DNA from: Mermis nigrescens
Taxonomy: Eukaryota; Nematoda; Enoplea; Mermithida; Mermithidae
Direction: 5' to 3'
NCBI GenBank assembly: GCA_036768485.1
Contig: JAVLUZ010000224.1
Location: 1 to 64,000, forward strand
DNA: 64,000 nt
Position numbers and translations under genes: made by a program. Numbering within the stretch: the stretch's first letter is position 1; the number at the start of each line of letters is the position of its first letter. Shown piece after piece: positions 1-10,859 of the stretch. The notes beneath the pieces are model-generated. The model made no database searches. It saw only the letters and a list, made by a program, of their open reading frames with translations, and was not told where the DNA came from.

Positions 1-1700
1 ATGATGTACATGTGGTAAACCACACCCGGAGTCCGGGAGAAACGGGAGAAACTGCCGAAGCCATGACAAGCGCAGGTGGCCACACCCGGAGCCTTGGAGA
101 AATGGGGAAGCGTCAGAAACCATGTTAAGCATAGGTAACCACACCTGGAGCCTGGGAGAAACGGGAGGAGTCTGCTGCGGGAACCATCCAGAACCACACC
201 CGGAGACTGGGAGCAGCGGCGAAAACCGTGGATACGCAGATGTGGTAACCACCACCCGAGTCCGGGAGAAACTGGAGAAACGGCAGAAACCATGACAAGC
301 GACAGGTAACCACACCCGGAGCCTGGGAGAAACGGGAGAAACGGCGAAACCATGATAAGCATAGGTAACCACACGAGCCTGGGAGAAACGGGAGAAACGG
401 CGAAACCATGATAAGTATTGGTAACCAGAACCACACCCGAAGACTGGGAGAAACGGCGAAACCGTGATACGCATATGTAGGTAACCACACCCGGAGTCCG
501 GGAGAAACGGGAGAAACGGCGAAACCATGATAAGCATAGGTAACCACACCCGGAGCCTTGGAGAAACGGGGGAAACGGCGAAACCATGTTAAGCATAGGT
601 AACCACACCTGGAGCCTGGGAGAAACGGGAGAAACGGCGAAACTATCAGAACCACACCCGAAGACTGGGAGAAACGGCGAAACCGTGATACGCATATGAG
701 GTAACCACACCCGGAGCCTGGGAGAAACGGGAGAAACGGCGAAACCATGATAAGCACAGGTAACCACACCCGGAGCCTGGGAGAAACGGGAGAAACGGCG
801 AAACCATGATAAGCATGAGGTAACCACACCGAGCCTGGGAGAAGCGGGAGAAACGGCGAAACCATGATAAGTATTGGTAACCAGAACCACACCCGGAGAA
901 CTGGGAGAAACGGCGAAACCGTGATATGCATAGGTAACCACACCCGGAGTCCGGGAGAAACGGGAGAAACGGCGAAACCATGATAAGCATAGGTAACCAC
1001 ACGAGCCTGGGAGAAGCGGGAGAAACGGCGAAACCATGATAAGTATTGGTAACCAGACCACACCCGGAGACTGGGAGAAACGGCGAAACCGTGATATGCA
1101 TAGGTAACCACACCCGGAGTCCGGGAGAAACGGGAGAAACGGCGAAACCATGATAAGCATAGGTAACCACACCCGGAGCCTTGGAGAAACGGGGGAAACG
1201 GCGAAACCATGTTAAGCATAGGTAACCACACCCGGAGCCTGGGAGAAACGGGAGAAACGGCGAAACCATGATAAGCATAGGTAACCACACCCGGAGCCTG
1301 GGAGAAACGGCGAAACAAGCATAGGTAACCACACCCGGAGCCTGGGAGAAACGGGAGAAACGGCAAAACCACCATGATAAGTATAGGTAACCACACGAGC
1401 CTGGGAGAAATGGGAGAAACGGTGAAACTATGATAAGTATAGGTAACCAGAACCACACCCGGAGACTGGGAGAAACGGCGAAACCATGATACGCATAGGT
1501 AACCACACCCGGAGTCCGGGAGAAACGGGAGAAACGGCGAAACCATGATAAGTATAGGTAACCACACAAGCCTGGGAGAAACGGGAGAAACGGCGAAACC
1601 ATGATAAGTATAGGTAACCACACCCGGAGACTGGGACAAAATGGGAGAAACGGCGAAACCATGATAAGCATAGGTAACCACAACCGGAGAAACGTTTCTC
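1..1700. repeat. 59-bp minisatellite array
   Basis: A tandem array in which the phrase GGTAACCACACCCGGAGC recurs at 59-bp spacing (for example at 305, 364, 480, 539 and 598). Each unit continues through GGGAGAAACGGGAGAAACGG and GAAACCATGATAAGCATA. Some units are shortened or contain an extra CCAGAACCACACC block, so the array is a mixture of unit variants. The left edge is cut by the window start; the array decays near 1,690. Both long minus-strand reading frames here (518 and 358 codons) are products of the unit having few stop codons on that strand. Their residues repeat the same phrase in shifting frames, so I do not call genes. Confidence 0.97.
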
Positions 1701-1800
1701 CCGGGAGAAACGTTTCTTGCACCGGGGAAATTTTGATGGTAGAAACGTTTCTCCCTCCGAGGGTAATTTTGATGGGTGGAACGTTTCTCCCACCGGGGGA
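1683..1800. repeat. Palindromic GAGAAACGTTTCTC cluster at minisatellite edge
   Basis: Four imperfect copies of the self-complementary phrase (G)AGAAACGTTTCTCCC occur about 30-50 bp apart directly after the minisatellite (near 1,687, 1,703, 1,740 and 1,780). The half-site GGGAGAAACG is the same phrase found inside the 59-bp unit, so this edge probably arose from inverted copies of unit DNA. Confidence 0.8.
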
Positions 1801-2620
1801 AACACTAGTAGGATTTACGGGTTGGCCCTATAAGATGGCATATAGGTACTATCTTACATTCTTGCCAGCCTTTGCTTTTTGCTTACACGCAGTCATTAGC
1901 AGGACAAGAATTAAAGACAAGCAGGATTGTAGGACAGCGTAAGCAAAAAGCCGTCTTGTAAGAAAGTTACGTCTGCGTATTACAGACAAGCATGAGCAAG
2001 CAAATTACGTTCTTGTATGCCTTAGTGCAAGGTGACTTGCATGATTGCTTAAGTGTGCTTGTGACATGACAAGCAAGACACGATTCATTTATAAGATAAT
2101 ACAAGCTGTCTTATAGGATACATACATGTACCTACCTATAGGCAAGTCATGCTGTAAAAACGGTAATATTATCAGTGTAATGAAAGTGACTGAAAAGATG
2201 AAAAAATGACAAAAATTAAAAATTGAAGATGATTGAAAATATATTTTCGCAAAAGAGCATAAAAATGTGAATCAACTTTAATCTACAAGTCATTAGTCAT
2301 TGTAATACTTTTTTAGGGAATTTGTGCTTCAAGAAGCTCGATTACTGGGCGAAACAGGCCGGCTGACTCACGAGGCCGGCCTTGCTAACCTGGGTGTGGG
2401 GGATTGGTATAGGTATGCACCCCAGAAGGCCCAATACCCAACACGAAAGTGTAAATACTCAACAGTTCTCCAAAAATTGATTTTTAAAGATTTTTCTTGT
2501 TGCTTACAAGCATGAATAAGCAAACTTATAAGTCATAGTATGCATTATCGCAAGACAACTTTTTGCTTGTTTCTGCTTGCAAGCACTGACAAGCAGAAGA
2601 GCAAGATAAGTTTTAAATAT
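1800..2620. repeat. CTTGCAAGC/CTTGTAAG-rich dispersed repeat
   Basis: No gene is visible. The stretch is rich in short self-complementary words such as CTTGCAAGC, GCTTGTAAG and CTTATAAG, in both orientations. The block 1,868-1,954 can fold on itself (TTTTTGCTTAC against GTAAGCAAAAA). The same word family returns at 4,560-4,900. Near 2,385-2,470 is a fragment with the HM-A interior signature (GGTATGCACCCCAGAAGGC). Confidence 0.55.
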
Positions 2621-3235
2621 ATCTACGGATTTACAGTGACGTTTTATCAGACTGACCAGAAATGATTTGGAATGAAGTCAAATTCTTGTAGGTACAGAAT
2701 CAACTTTATGGTTTTCTCTTGAATTCAATTAATCCGCATGCGTAAGGCCACAAAAATGGCTAAACGGAAATTTAATAAAATTGAATTAAAATTAAGTCAA
2801 TTAAATAAAATGAGTCTATTGAAATTTTCACTAGCGTACTAGTTACTGCTAAGCACTCCAGTGATGCAGAAAATATTGCTAAAGCAAGAGGTGCACCTGC
2901 CAGTCTCCTCTTAAGGTTATTTAATATGTATTATTCATCCTCCTCGGCTTTTTTCAAGGAAGGCTATAATTGTATATATAAACACGCTGAGCCAATCGTA
3001 CTTATAAGTCATGAAAACAGGCCAAAATTCTTACAAAAATAATTAAACGCTTATAGTTTTATTCAGCAATCCAAAATCTTGTAGGACGTTGAAAGTCTTA
3101 GCCAACCTTCAGCTATCGGAAATTTTTGAAAACTTTATAAGGACTAAATAAAATGTGCTGGGTTGCTGCCGTTTTTGGTCCGAAATTCGCATTTTCACGT
3201 CAGAAATAGCTTTTTATGAATACACACAATAATCG
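2620..3235. other. No gene or repeat recognised
   Basis: AT-rich DNA with no open reading frame of note. I saw no tandem repeat, RNA gene or element terminus in it. Confidence 0.5.
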
Positions 3236-4030
3236 TGGTGGTGATCATTCCTGGGCGTGTAGGGTTTGGGGGCATGCACCATAAGTGGGCAGCTCCAAAT
3301 TTCTGGGGAATTCAAAATTTTTTGAGAGTCGAATATTGGCCTAAAAATGGTGCTATGATGAAATACACCATTTTTGAACGTTTCTCGTCGAGCTATATCG
3401 ATTGGCATCAAAAATCCAAAAAAACAAAATTTTTCAAAAATGAAGTGTGGGGTATTGTTGGGCTTACCTGGGCGCGGGGGTTTGAGGTATGCATCCCCCA
3501 GAAGGCAAGTACCCAACAAGAAATGGCAAATACCCAACAATCCCCCCAGAATTTCATTTTTTGGAATTTTTGTTTGCTTTTTTCGAGTTTTTTACGCCAA
3601 TCGATAGAGCTCGACGAGAACCGTTCAAAAATGGTGTTTTTTCGCCATAGCACCATTTTTAAGGCCAATATTTGACTTTAAAAAATTTTGCACCCCCCCA
3701 GACCTTTGGAGCCGCTCACCTATGTTGTTGATTATTTCCATTTTCTTGTTATGCATTTGGCCACCTGGGGATGCTTACCCCCCACCCCGCCCACATGTAG
3801 TATGCACCCCCAGAAAGCAAAATGCCTAACATGAAAATAAAAATACCCAGCAATACCGCCAAAATTTCAATTTTTGAATTTTTTGCTTTTTTCATGATTT
3901 TTTGATGCCAATGGTTGACGAGGAATGCTCAAAATGGTGTTTACTTAGCCATAGTACCATTTTTAAAGCCAATATTTGACTTTAAAAAGATTTTGCACCT
4001 CCAGAACTTTGAAGCCGCCAACCTACAGTC
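3236..4030. mobile_element. Composite of nested HM-A hAT-like MITEs
   Basis: At least three copies of the HM-A family are stacked here. Signatures are CCTGGGCGTGTAGGGTTTGG at about 3,250, an inverted end CATAAGTGGGCAGCTCC at about 3,278, CCTGGGCGCGGGGGTTTGAG at about 3,468 and CCGCTCACCTATG ending at about 3,724. A further degenerate copy follows (3,778-4,030). The middle copy is flanked by TTGTTGGG and TTGTTGAT (6 of 8 matching), a decayed 8-bp target duplication. The short open frames on both strands here are transposon interior with no recognisable domain. Confidence 0.7.
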
Positions 4031-4559
4031 GTGCTGATGCTGCTTTTGGTCATATGTCTGAAATGAAGAAATTCAGCCTATGGTTTTGATTTCCAAAAAA
4101 AACAAAATATAAATGGAGATATTGTAGGTAGGTATATTACAATGAAATTCAAAGAAAATTTGACATATAAGCCCATATTGTTTTTGTCCACCTATGCATA
4201 TAGCTGCCCCCCATGTTTATCTTGAAGCTGTGAGGGACATATCTACATACATAAACAAGATTTAAACTTTAGACGCTTATAATTATGCACAACCAAGTTG
4301 ATGTTGTCAAATTTTGGGCAACTTTTAAAAAAATCTTATACTTGCTTATGAGCACTTCTCTTTGCTATTAAACCCGTGAAGATTATGTTTCTAGTTCATA
4401 TTAAGTAAATTCAAAATATCACGATTGTCAAGCAGCGCACGCATGCCTGACTTGTAGCATCTTGAACAATAATGCAGATGTAGATGTGTATTTGGTGTTG
4501 TGCTCAGTGCACTGTAACTAAGACCGGCTGCCAAAACTTTTTTGATCAGCATTGCATGT

Positions 4560-4900
4560 GCTTCTAAGCACATGCAAGATATGCATATAAGATGCTTGCA
4601 CGTTTTTATAAGCAGTCAGCTGGGATCTTGTAGAACTGCTTGTAGGGCAAGCACTTGCAAGCAAAATTATAAGCATGCTTGCAAGATGGAAATTCTTGTA
4701 AGATTCGGATAAGCATGGTCTTACAAGCATTTCAATAAGATTCAAAATTTCTTGTAAGTTTGCTTGTAAGAATTACGTTTTACTGTAAGTTGTGCAAGTT
4801 AGTACATGACAAGCAAAAGGTACAGATCTTGCAAGAAAACTAACAAGCATTTCATGTAAGATCTTATTCGTAAGCATTGCAAGCACACATAACGTGGGTG
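4560..4900. repeat. CTTGCAAGC-rich repeat, second block
   Basis: Words CTTGCAAGC, GCTTGCAAG and CTTGTAAG occur many times in both orientations, as at 1,850-2,600. Two blocks of the same word family about 2.5 kb apart suggest dispersed copies of one element. The stretch 4,030-4,560 before it holds nothing I recognise. Confidence 0.55.
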
Positions 4901-4904
4901 GCGA

Positions 4905-5225
4905 CATCACCGGCTTTGTCGGCGATATCGGCGATATCGCCGATTTTAGTTGGCGACAGGGGCGGATTTAGAGGGCGGGGGAGGGGGCGCCCGCCCCCCT
5001 CCCATTGGCCCAAAATAGTGCGCAAAATTAAGCATTTTTGAGCGACTTTTAGCGATTTTCGGGTTAAAACGGCTAATTTTTCCGCCTAAGTCAGGGTTCC
5101 ACCCCCCCTTAGGGGTACCGCCCCCCCTTAGAAAAATCCTAGATCCGCCACTGGTCGGCGATATCGCCGACTAAAATCGGGGAATAGGATCCATTTCTAT
5201 TTTTCTGCGATATCGCCGACAATTC
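4905..5225. repeat. TCGGCGATATCGCCGA palindrome array
   Basis: Overlapping copies of the perfect palindrome TCGGCGATATCGCCGA and its variant TCGGCGATATCGGCGAC flank an inserted HM-C element: 4,913-4,956 on the left and 5,154-5,225 on the right. The same array type occurs at 7,000-7,145. Confidence 0.8.
4957..5153 (+). mobile_element. HM-C hAT-like MITE, 197 bp
   Basis: Begins CAGGGGCGGATTTAGAGGG and ends CTAGATCCGCCACTG, so the termini are imperfect inverted repeats. The flanks are GTTGGCGA (4,949-4,956) and GTCGGCGA (5,154-5,161), an 8-bp duplication with one mismatch. The interior is G- and C-tract rich and non-coding. It is inserted in the TCGGCGATATCG array, so it is younger than that array. 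Confidence 0.85.
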
Positions 5226-5350
5226 ATGAACAACGTATAGACAGGGAACGAGAACACAGGCTAGCCACGTAAATGCATTAACAAACTTAGTACACATGTG
5301 CAGTACCTACATACATCACAAGTTAGTTAAAGGACGTCATGAATTTTAAT

Positions 5351-5903
5351 TATAATCTGTTTCATTTATTCGAGAGCTTTTTAGTCAATTCTTTTAAGGG
5401 CTACAGTAAGCGAAACAAGACGAATTTATGTAATTCGGCAGATCAGCTCAGTGAGGGCGAGTGGGCTGGAATTCTTCCATTTTTAATGCACTGATCCGCC
5501 TATATAAATTTAATTTAGGCGTTTAATCAGTACTGGGACAAACTACAGTAAGTGCGCTAAATAAAAGCTATCGGAAGGAATCGAACCCAGTTGCTTCGAC
5601 ACGACAAGCAGACGTTTTACCACTGAGCTATGAGGGAGTTCGCGGAGTTGCTTAACATTTTAGTCTATTGTGTTTAAAGTGTCAACTAAGGATAAGCTGA
5701 ATGCGCGATTTATATCTGTAAGTTGATTAATTTGCTGAAAGACAAGAATAAGTTATGTCGCAAAAATGTTATTGAAAAACCCTTCTCTGCTACTTATTTA
5801 CAGTGAGATCTAGAGAACTACAGTAAATAAGAAAGAAGGGGTTATTCAGCAGCCTCCGAGAACATTTACTGAAAAAGCTCTCTGATAAATGAAACAGACT
5901 ATA
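5351..5903. mobile_element. TAGTCTGTTTCAT-family TIR MITE
   Basis: Left end TATAATCTGTTTCATTTAT and right end ATAAATGAAACAGACTATA are inverted repeats that continue inward through GAGAGCTTTTT and AAAAAGCTCTC, about 35 bp per arm. TA borders the element, suggesting a Tc1/mariner-like origin. It encloses a tRNA-like segment at 5,567-5,637. Confidence 0.75.
5567..5637 (-). tRNA. Degenerate tRNA-like sequence
   Basis: Read on the minus strand, TAGCTCAGTGGTAAAACG matches an internal A-box and GGGTTCGATTCC a B-box at tRNA-like spacing. The acceptor halves do not pair, two T-stem pairs are mismatched, and the anticodon arm forms only with a 9-nt loop. It is therefore a decayed tRNA copy or the head of a tRNA-derived SINE, not a likely functional tRNA. 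I assign no anticodon. Confidence 0.4.
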
Positions 5904-6154
5904 GCTTACATGCAGCAAAACGAGTAAGCGTGAGGTTCATATTATTCTCAATCCTGCGGAAATTGTCGAAAACTTACGCTTCAATCAATAGTAGAAAATA
6001 TTTACTTTCTTTCGTAATATTTGATTCTTGAGGAAAATTGCCATTTTTCACCCGTCTTCTTTGAGGTTCACGAGAAATGTCGAGTACCTTTGACGAACAA
6101 TTAATTGAATTAGTGCGTGGCTATCCCCATTCATGGAATTTTAGAGTTCCGGAC

Positions 6155-6389
6155 CACACTGAGCGTGGGGGATTTCGGGGTATGCGCACCCCCTCCGAGA
6201 AACCTAAATACCACAGAATTCAATTTTTAAATTTTTTAAGTTTTTCTGCAATTTTTGATGACAACGGATAGTGCTCGATGAGAAACGTTGAAGAATGGTG
6301 TTTTTTCGCCATACCACCAATTTTTAGGCCATTTTTAGTCCTTTGAAAAATCTTGCACTCCCCAAGAATTTTGGTGCTGCCCACGTATG
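6155..6389 (+). mobile_element. HM-A hAT-like MITE, 235 bp
   Basis: Begins CACACTGAGCGTGGGGGATT and ends GGTGCTGCCCACGTATG. It is flanked by an exact 8-bp duplication, TTCCGGAC (6,147-6,154 and 6,390-6,397). The internal signature GATAGTGCTCGATGAGAAACG is shared with the other HM-A copies. Non-coding. Confidence 0.92.
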
Positions 6390-6581
6390 TTCCGGACTAT
6401 AGAGACACAGGAAAGAAGAAAAATTTCTGGGCCGAAATCGCGCGCCAATTGTCATCTGACGGTAATAAATCTCTCAGAAAATTGTTTATTAGTTTTGATT
6501 GAAAAAAAGTTGAGAGTAGTCTGCTGCTTAAATCCTAACGGTGATTAGAACTGTTTTTATATAAGCCATTGTCAGTTGTCA

Positions 6582-6761
6582 CAGACATGCACAGTATGTA
6601 GAATTCTGGGGGGTAGGGTGAAATCTTAAGGGCCTTTTTGGGTTCAACGTTTCAACTATACTCCATCTTTCTAGAGTATAAAAATCGCGAATTCTGGGGA
6701 AAGTGAAAAATTTCCAAGGGGGAGGGGTGAAACCCTCAAACCCCCCTTAAGATCGTATATG
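6582..6761 (+). mobile_element. HM-E hAT-like MITE, about 180 bp
   Basis: Starts CAGACATGCACAGTATG and ends with AGATCGTATATG, matching the termini of larger HM-E copies. Flanks AGTTGTCA and ATTGTCAC share TTGTCA but are not a clean 8-bp duplication. The interior keeps the family phrases AATTCTGGGG and CTCCATCTTTCTAGAG. Confidence 0.7.
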
Positions 6762-6999
6762 ATTGTCACCCATTTCTTTGCATAAAAATTAATAATTTTT
6801 CCTCATATCGGATTTTTTTACTTAGGTAAATTAGGTTCTGCCATGGCTCCTTCCCTAATACGAATTTTGTATAATATTTATGCGTTTCTTATACGACCCT
6901 TTTTCTCCGATTTTTTGCAGGACATTGTCCATTTTCACATCAAAGTGATCAATATTTTAAGTGTTTTGCTTTTCAACATGAGGCTATTTGAAATATTCC

Positions 7000-7145
7000 C
7001 GCCTGCGATGTCGGCGATATCGCCGATAAAGTCGGCGATATCGGCGACATCGCCGATTTTCGTCGGCGATATCAGCGATATCACCGACAAAAGTCGGCGA
7101 TATCGGCGATGTCGCCGACAAAAATCGGCGATATCGCCGACATTT
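7000..7145. repeat. TCGGCGATATCG palindrome array
   Basis: About eight consecutive copies of TCGGCGATATCG(G/C)CGA, some with ATCAGC or ATCACC changes, separated by AAA or TTT spacers. This is the same motif as the array at 4,905-5,225. A reading frame crosses it only because the motif lacks stops. Confidence 0.85.
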
Positions 7146-7498
7146 ATGTAGGTACTTCTGAAGCGGGCTTTATTGTCGGAAATAGTTTTGAAATTTATGA
7201 CCGAAGTTGTGTGAAACAGACTATATGTGAAACCTTAAATTTACAGAGCATAACAGCTTTAAAATAAAAAACATTTCTCGATATCTATCTTAATTAGAAA
7301 ATCATTCTTTTCACGTGATAAAAATAGTCTCGTTAAGGGCTTCATTGTTCACGTCAGATTGATCCTCGAATATTCTTGTGCTTTATGGGACCCCTCTTAT
7401 GCTAGTGAGGGATTCCATAGAGCACAAGAATATTCGAGGACAAGCTTGAGCCTCAAGATCGGCTCTTCAGCGTAAATTTACTAAATATATACATATGT

Positions 7499-7720
7499 AT
7501 AGTCCGTTTCATTTAACTTTGAGGTTTTCTTGAGGTTAATCCGTATAAATCGGGCTACAAAAGTGGTTTAAAAGTTTGATACAGTAAAGCAACTTAACAA
7601 TAAGAAACGTCTGTGTAACTCATTGAACTGTAGAATATGACATTACCGCATTAGTTTAAAGCATTTTTGTAGAAACTTTTGATTTTTTCAAAACCCTTAA
7701 ATCAAACGAAACAGACTATA
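7499..7720. mobile_element. TAGTCTGTTTCAT-family TIR MITE, about 220 bp
   Basis: Left end TATAGTCCGTTTCATTTAAC and right end AACGAAACAGACTATA are inverted repeats with TA at the borders. Non-coding interior. Further ends of this family lie at 7,207, 7,998, 8,287-8,382, 9,240, 10,846, 11,810, 21,250, 21,436 and 60,535. Confidence 0.75.
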
Positions 7721-7799
7721 GTTGGATATCATAGCCCTCTTTTCTTACGACGAACGCCTTGTGTCGCTTAGAATTACGTCGCCTGCATATTTGCTTATG

Positions 7800-8005
7800 T
7801 ATGATGTATCAAATAATTAGTCAAAGATCTTGTCTTTCCATGACAGACTTTTTGTGCTTAATAAAAATACTACTCGCTGCACAAATCGTTTTAAGCTAAT
7901 TGTCCCTCTTTTTCGCTCTAATTTACAGAAATTCAATTTTTTCATAAGTACCTATATCTCTGTTTGGAATCACCTACCTGATTTTGTAGTTTGTTCCTAT
8001 AGTCT
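7800..8005 (+). pseudogene. LINE 3' end fragment (RT C-terminus)
   Basis: A single frame reads NKNTTRCTNRFKLIVPLFRS, then LQKFNF and VWNHLPDFV. This pattern (Arg-rich segment, 'FRS', then 'W-N-x-LP') is typical of the extreme C-terminus of reverse transcriptases of CR1/jockey-type LINEs. No upstream catalytic domain is present, so it is a 5'-truncated copy. It differs from the LINE at 11,840-18,660 and so comes from another lineage or copy. It abuts a TAGTCTGTTTCAT MITE end at 7,998. Confidence 0.6.
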
Positions 8006-8285
8006 GTTTCATTTAGCTTTGCGGTTTTCTTCTGAATTTTTCTGCAAGAATCAGGCTACAAAAGTGATTTGAAATTTTGATACAGTAATGCGGCTTCACA
8101 ATGGCATACGTGTCTCAACTCAATATCGAAATGGGACGTTTTGGCGACGGCCGTCTTGGCGCCGAATTAAAATTTTCTTCGGAATTTCTTCAAAAAGACT
8201 GTTTTAGCATTCTACATATGCTGAAATACATATAGCTGTTTCTGCTATTCAAATTGTTTGAGAGCTAGCATACACATGCATATCT

Positions 8286-8382
8286 GTAGTCTGTTTCACA
8301 TAACTTGGTGCATGAAATTCTGGTTTACAACAACTTAGAATCGTGAACATAAAAGCACAAAGTTATGTGAAACCGACTTTAC
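8286..8382. mobile_element. Short TAGTCTGTTTCA-family MITE
   Basis: Left end TAGTCTGTTTCACATAACTT and right end AGTTATGTGAAACCGACTTTA are inverted repeats about 20 bp long, enclosing under 100 bp in total. Too short to encode anything. Confidence 0.65.
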
Positions 8383-8750
8383 ATATTTGGTGAGCAAAAA
8401 ATGCAAAAAGTAAGTAAATGTCATTAATATTTATTATCCGGCGCAAAGCGCCGGAAAAATTTAAGGAATTATGAGGCTAACGACTGATCTACATACAAGA
8501 TGGGCTTGGGGGTTTGGGGTATAAGCCAATGGATATTGCTTGATTGATGATATAAAGCGTCAAAAATTAGTGTTAATTCGCCTCAGCTTTATGTACGTGC
8601 TCAAATTGACTGTAAACTGCTGGAATAATGTGAGCACAGGAGCCTGTTCCATATTTCGCACACTACGGTTTCATAATAGGTGGTAGGTACCTATTAAACA
8701 TATATATATACATAGGTAGTTATCACGAATGGGCGTAGGTGCTTCTGGAC

Positions 8751-9006
8751 CGTAGGTGGGCGGCTCTAAAGGTCAGGGGGGTGCGAAATTTTTTCAAAGT
8801 CAAATGTTGGCCCTAAAAATAGTGCTATGGCGAAAAAAACACCATTTTTGAACGTTTCTCGTCGAGCTCTATCGATTGGCATCAAAAAAACCCGAAAAAA
8901 GCAAAAAAATTTAAAACTGAAATTCTGGGGAGTGTAGCTGGGTTTTTGCCATTTTTCGTTGGGTATTTTGCCTTCTGAGGAGTGCATACCCCCACGCCCA
9001 GGTACG
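8751..9006 (-). mobile_element. HM-A hAT-like MITE, 256 bp
   Basis: Reverse orientation: begins CGTAGGTGGGCGGCTC and ends CACGCCCAGGTACG. Flanks TTCTGGAC (8,743-8,750) and CTCTGGAC (9,007-9,014) are an 8-bp duplication with one mismatch. It seems to sit inside an older relative, whose ends may be CGAATGGGCGTAGG at about 8,727 and GTGCTGTCCATGCATG at about 9,105. Confidence 0.82.
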
Positions 9007-9258
9007 CTCTGGACCCCCAGAATTAAATTTTTGGCGCTTCGTATTGCAATTTTGGCGATTTTGACCCAGCGGACAACCAGAAATTTTGGTGCTGTCCATG
9101 CATGATTATATGTATAGGTAGTTGGGTATGTACTTTACATGTAGCTGCGTATGATTATCTAGCAATCTGTCAGCTACTGTTCAAGCAGTTCTTAAAACGT
9201 ATGCCCAAACTCGTGGGAAACAGATTACATATACCTACCTATAGTCTGTTTCATTCGA

Positions 9259-9466
<208 letters not shown>

Positions 9467-9515
9467 TACCAAATCTTCCAAATCTTTTACTTAAACTTTA
9501 TCCAACAGTCATGAG

Positions 9516-9770
9516 CACACCTGGGCGTGGGGGGTTTGGGGGTATGCACCCCCAGAAACCAAAACACCCCCCAGAAATCAAAATACCCCCCAGAATCCAA
9601 TTTTTGAAATTTTTTTCGTTTTTTCGCAATTTTTTGATGCCAATGGATAGTGCTTGATGAGAAACGTCGAAAAATGGTGTTTTTATCGCCAAACCACCAT
9701 TTTTAAGGCCATTTTCGACCTTCAAAAAAATCTTGCACTCCCCCCAGAATTTTCTTGCTGCCCACGTATG
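9516..9770 (+). mobile_element. HM-A hAT-like MITE, 255 bp (type copy)
   Basis: Begins CACACCTGGGCGTGGGGGGT and ends TTGCTGCCCACGTATG. The exact 8-bp duplication is GTCATGAG (9,508-9,515 and 9,771-9,778). Subterminal G and C tracts flank an AT-rich core with GATAGTGCTTGATGAGAAACG. No coding capacity. Confidence 0.95.
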
Positions 9771-10205
9771 GTCATGAGATGAAAAGAGGAAGAGAGCGCG
9801 GAGGTAATTGTGTGATTTCCAAGGAGGCATGAGGAATAGGTGTACCTATGTACGTATGCACCACAGCACTTTACATATCCATAGTTACGCGAGCGATTGG
9901 CTTGGTGTCTGTTTCAAAATCCTTTGGACCTACAATGGTCTGTTTCAAAATTCTTTGGACTTCTTTTACAATAGTGATTCGAAAGTAGACAACAATAATC
10001 CAGCCAATCGACGTAAAGCGTTTCATCCGATTGGCGCTATCTATGTATAGTAGGTACTACACGTTACATGATCCTTAACCTTGCCCTGGGCATTCTAATT
10101 TCTGAATCAATTCTACTTTTTATGAGTATCAGCTTAAAGTTACTTTTGTAGTCACTTTCAATTTTCCAAAGATCTCAAAGCTAAAATGTAACAGATTATG
10201 CAATG

Positions 10206-10436
10206 TGTAGTCGGTTTCATTTTGTTCGAGAGCTTTTATAAAAGTTTAAACTGGCTTCTAAAGTGTTTTAAACTAATGAGAGAGAAAAGATTACAGTACA
10301 TATATCGAGTTGTATGATGACTTTTTGACATTGCTAAGAGGCAAGTCTGCGTCATGCTTATATATCACTTTTGTAGCCTAATTTATGCGAACTAAATTCA
10401 TTTAACAAGCTCTCCAATAAATGAAACAGAACTATA
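10206..10436. mobile_element. TAGTCTGTTTCAT-family TIR MITE, about 230 bp
   Basis: Left end TAGTCGGTTTCATTTTGTTC with GAGAGCTTTTA, right end AAGCTCTCCAATAAATGAAAC followed by AGAACTATA. It matches the arms of the 5,351-5,903 element. Confidence 0.7.
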
Positions 10437-10636
10437 GGTGCGTGCATGCATGCATATGAATAAATTTACATATGTACAAGTAATTACATAGGTCTGCGAA
10501 AAATTTCTGCTCTGATTCTGTAAAACTGATTCAACATCTGATTAAAATGATAACATTAGTTCTTTGAGCGTTAAAAATAAGTTATTGTACAGTTTCTCGT
10601 TAATTTCCAGCAATTTTGAGGAAAACTTTCAGTCCG

Positions 10637-10737
10637 GCGCCAAAACGGCCGTCGCCAAAACGGCCGTCGCCAAAACGGCCGGCGCCAAAACGGCCGTCGC
10701 CAAAACGGCCGTCGCCAAAACGGCGTCGCCAAAACGT
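10637..10737. repeat. 15-bp tandem repeat GCCAAAACGGCCGTC
   Basis: About seven copies of GCCAAAACGGCCGTC with small variants. The CGGCCG core is palindromic. The unit length is divisible by three, so a frame crosses it as repeated AKTAV, but nothing else supports a gene. A related phrase (GTTTTGGCGACGGCCGTC) lies near 8,140. Confidence 0.9.
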
Positions 10738-10859
10738 CCTAGACCGACTCAATATACCTACCGTAGAATATCGTATCGATTGCTTTAGTTAAAAACACTT
10801 TTGTAGTCACTTTAATTTTTTCAAAATCTCAAAGCTCAATGAGACGGACTATAACCTAA

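Noticed and set aside
125..1805. Long minus-strand open frames (up to 518 codons) at the window start
   Set aside because: They lie in the 59-bp minisatellite and read the same DNA phrase in rotating frames. No domain, no splice structure.
5567..5637. Functional tRNA gene
   Set aside because: Acceptor stem cannot pair and T-stem and anticodon arm are damaged. Kept only as a degenerate tRNA-like sequence.
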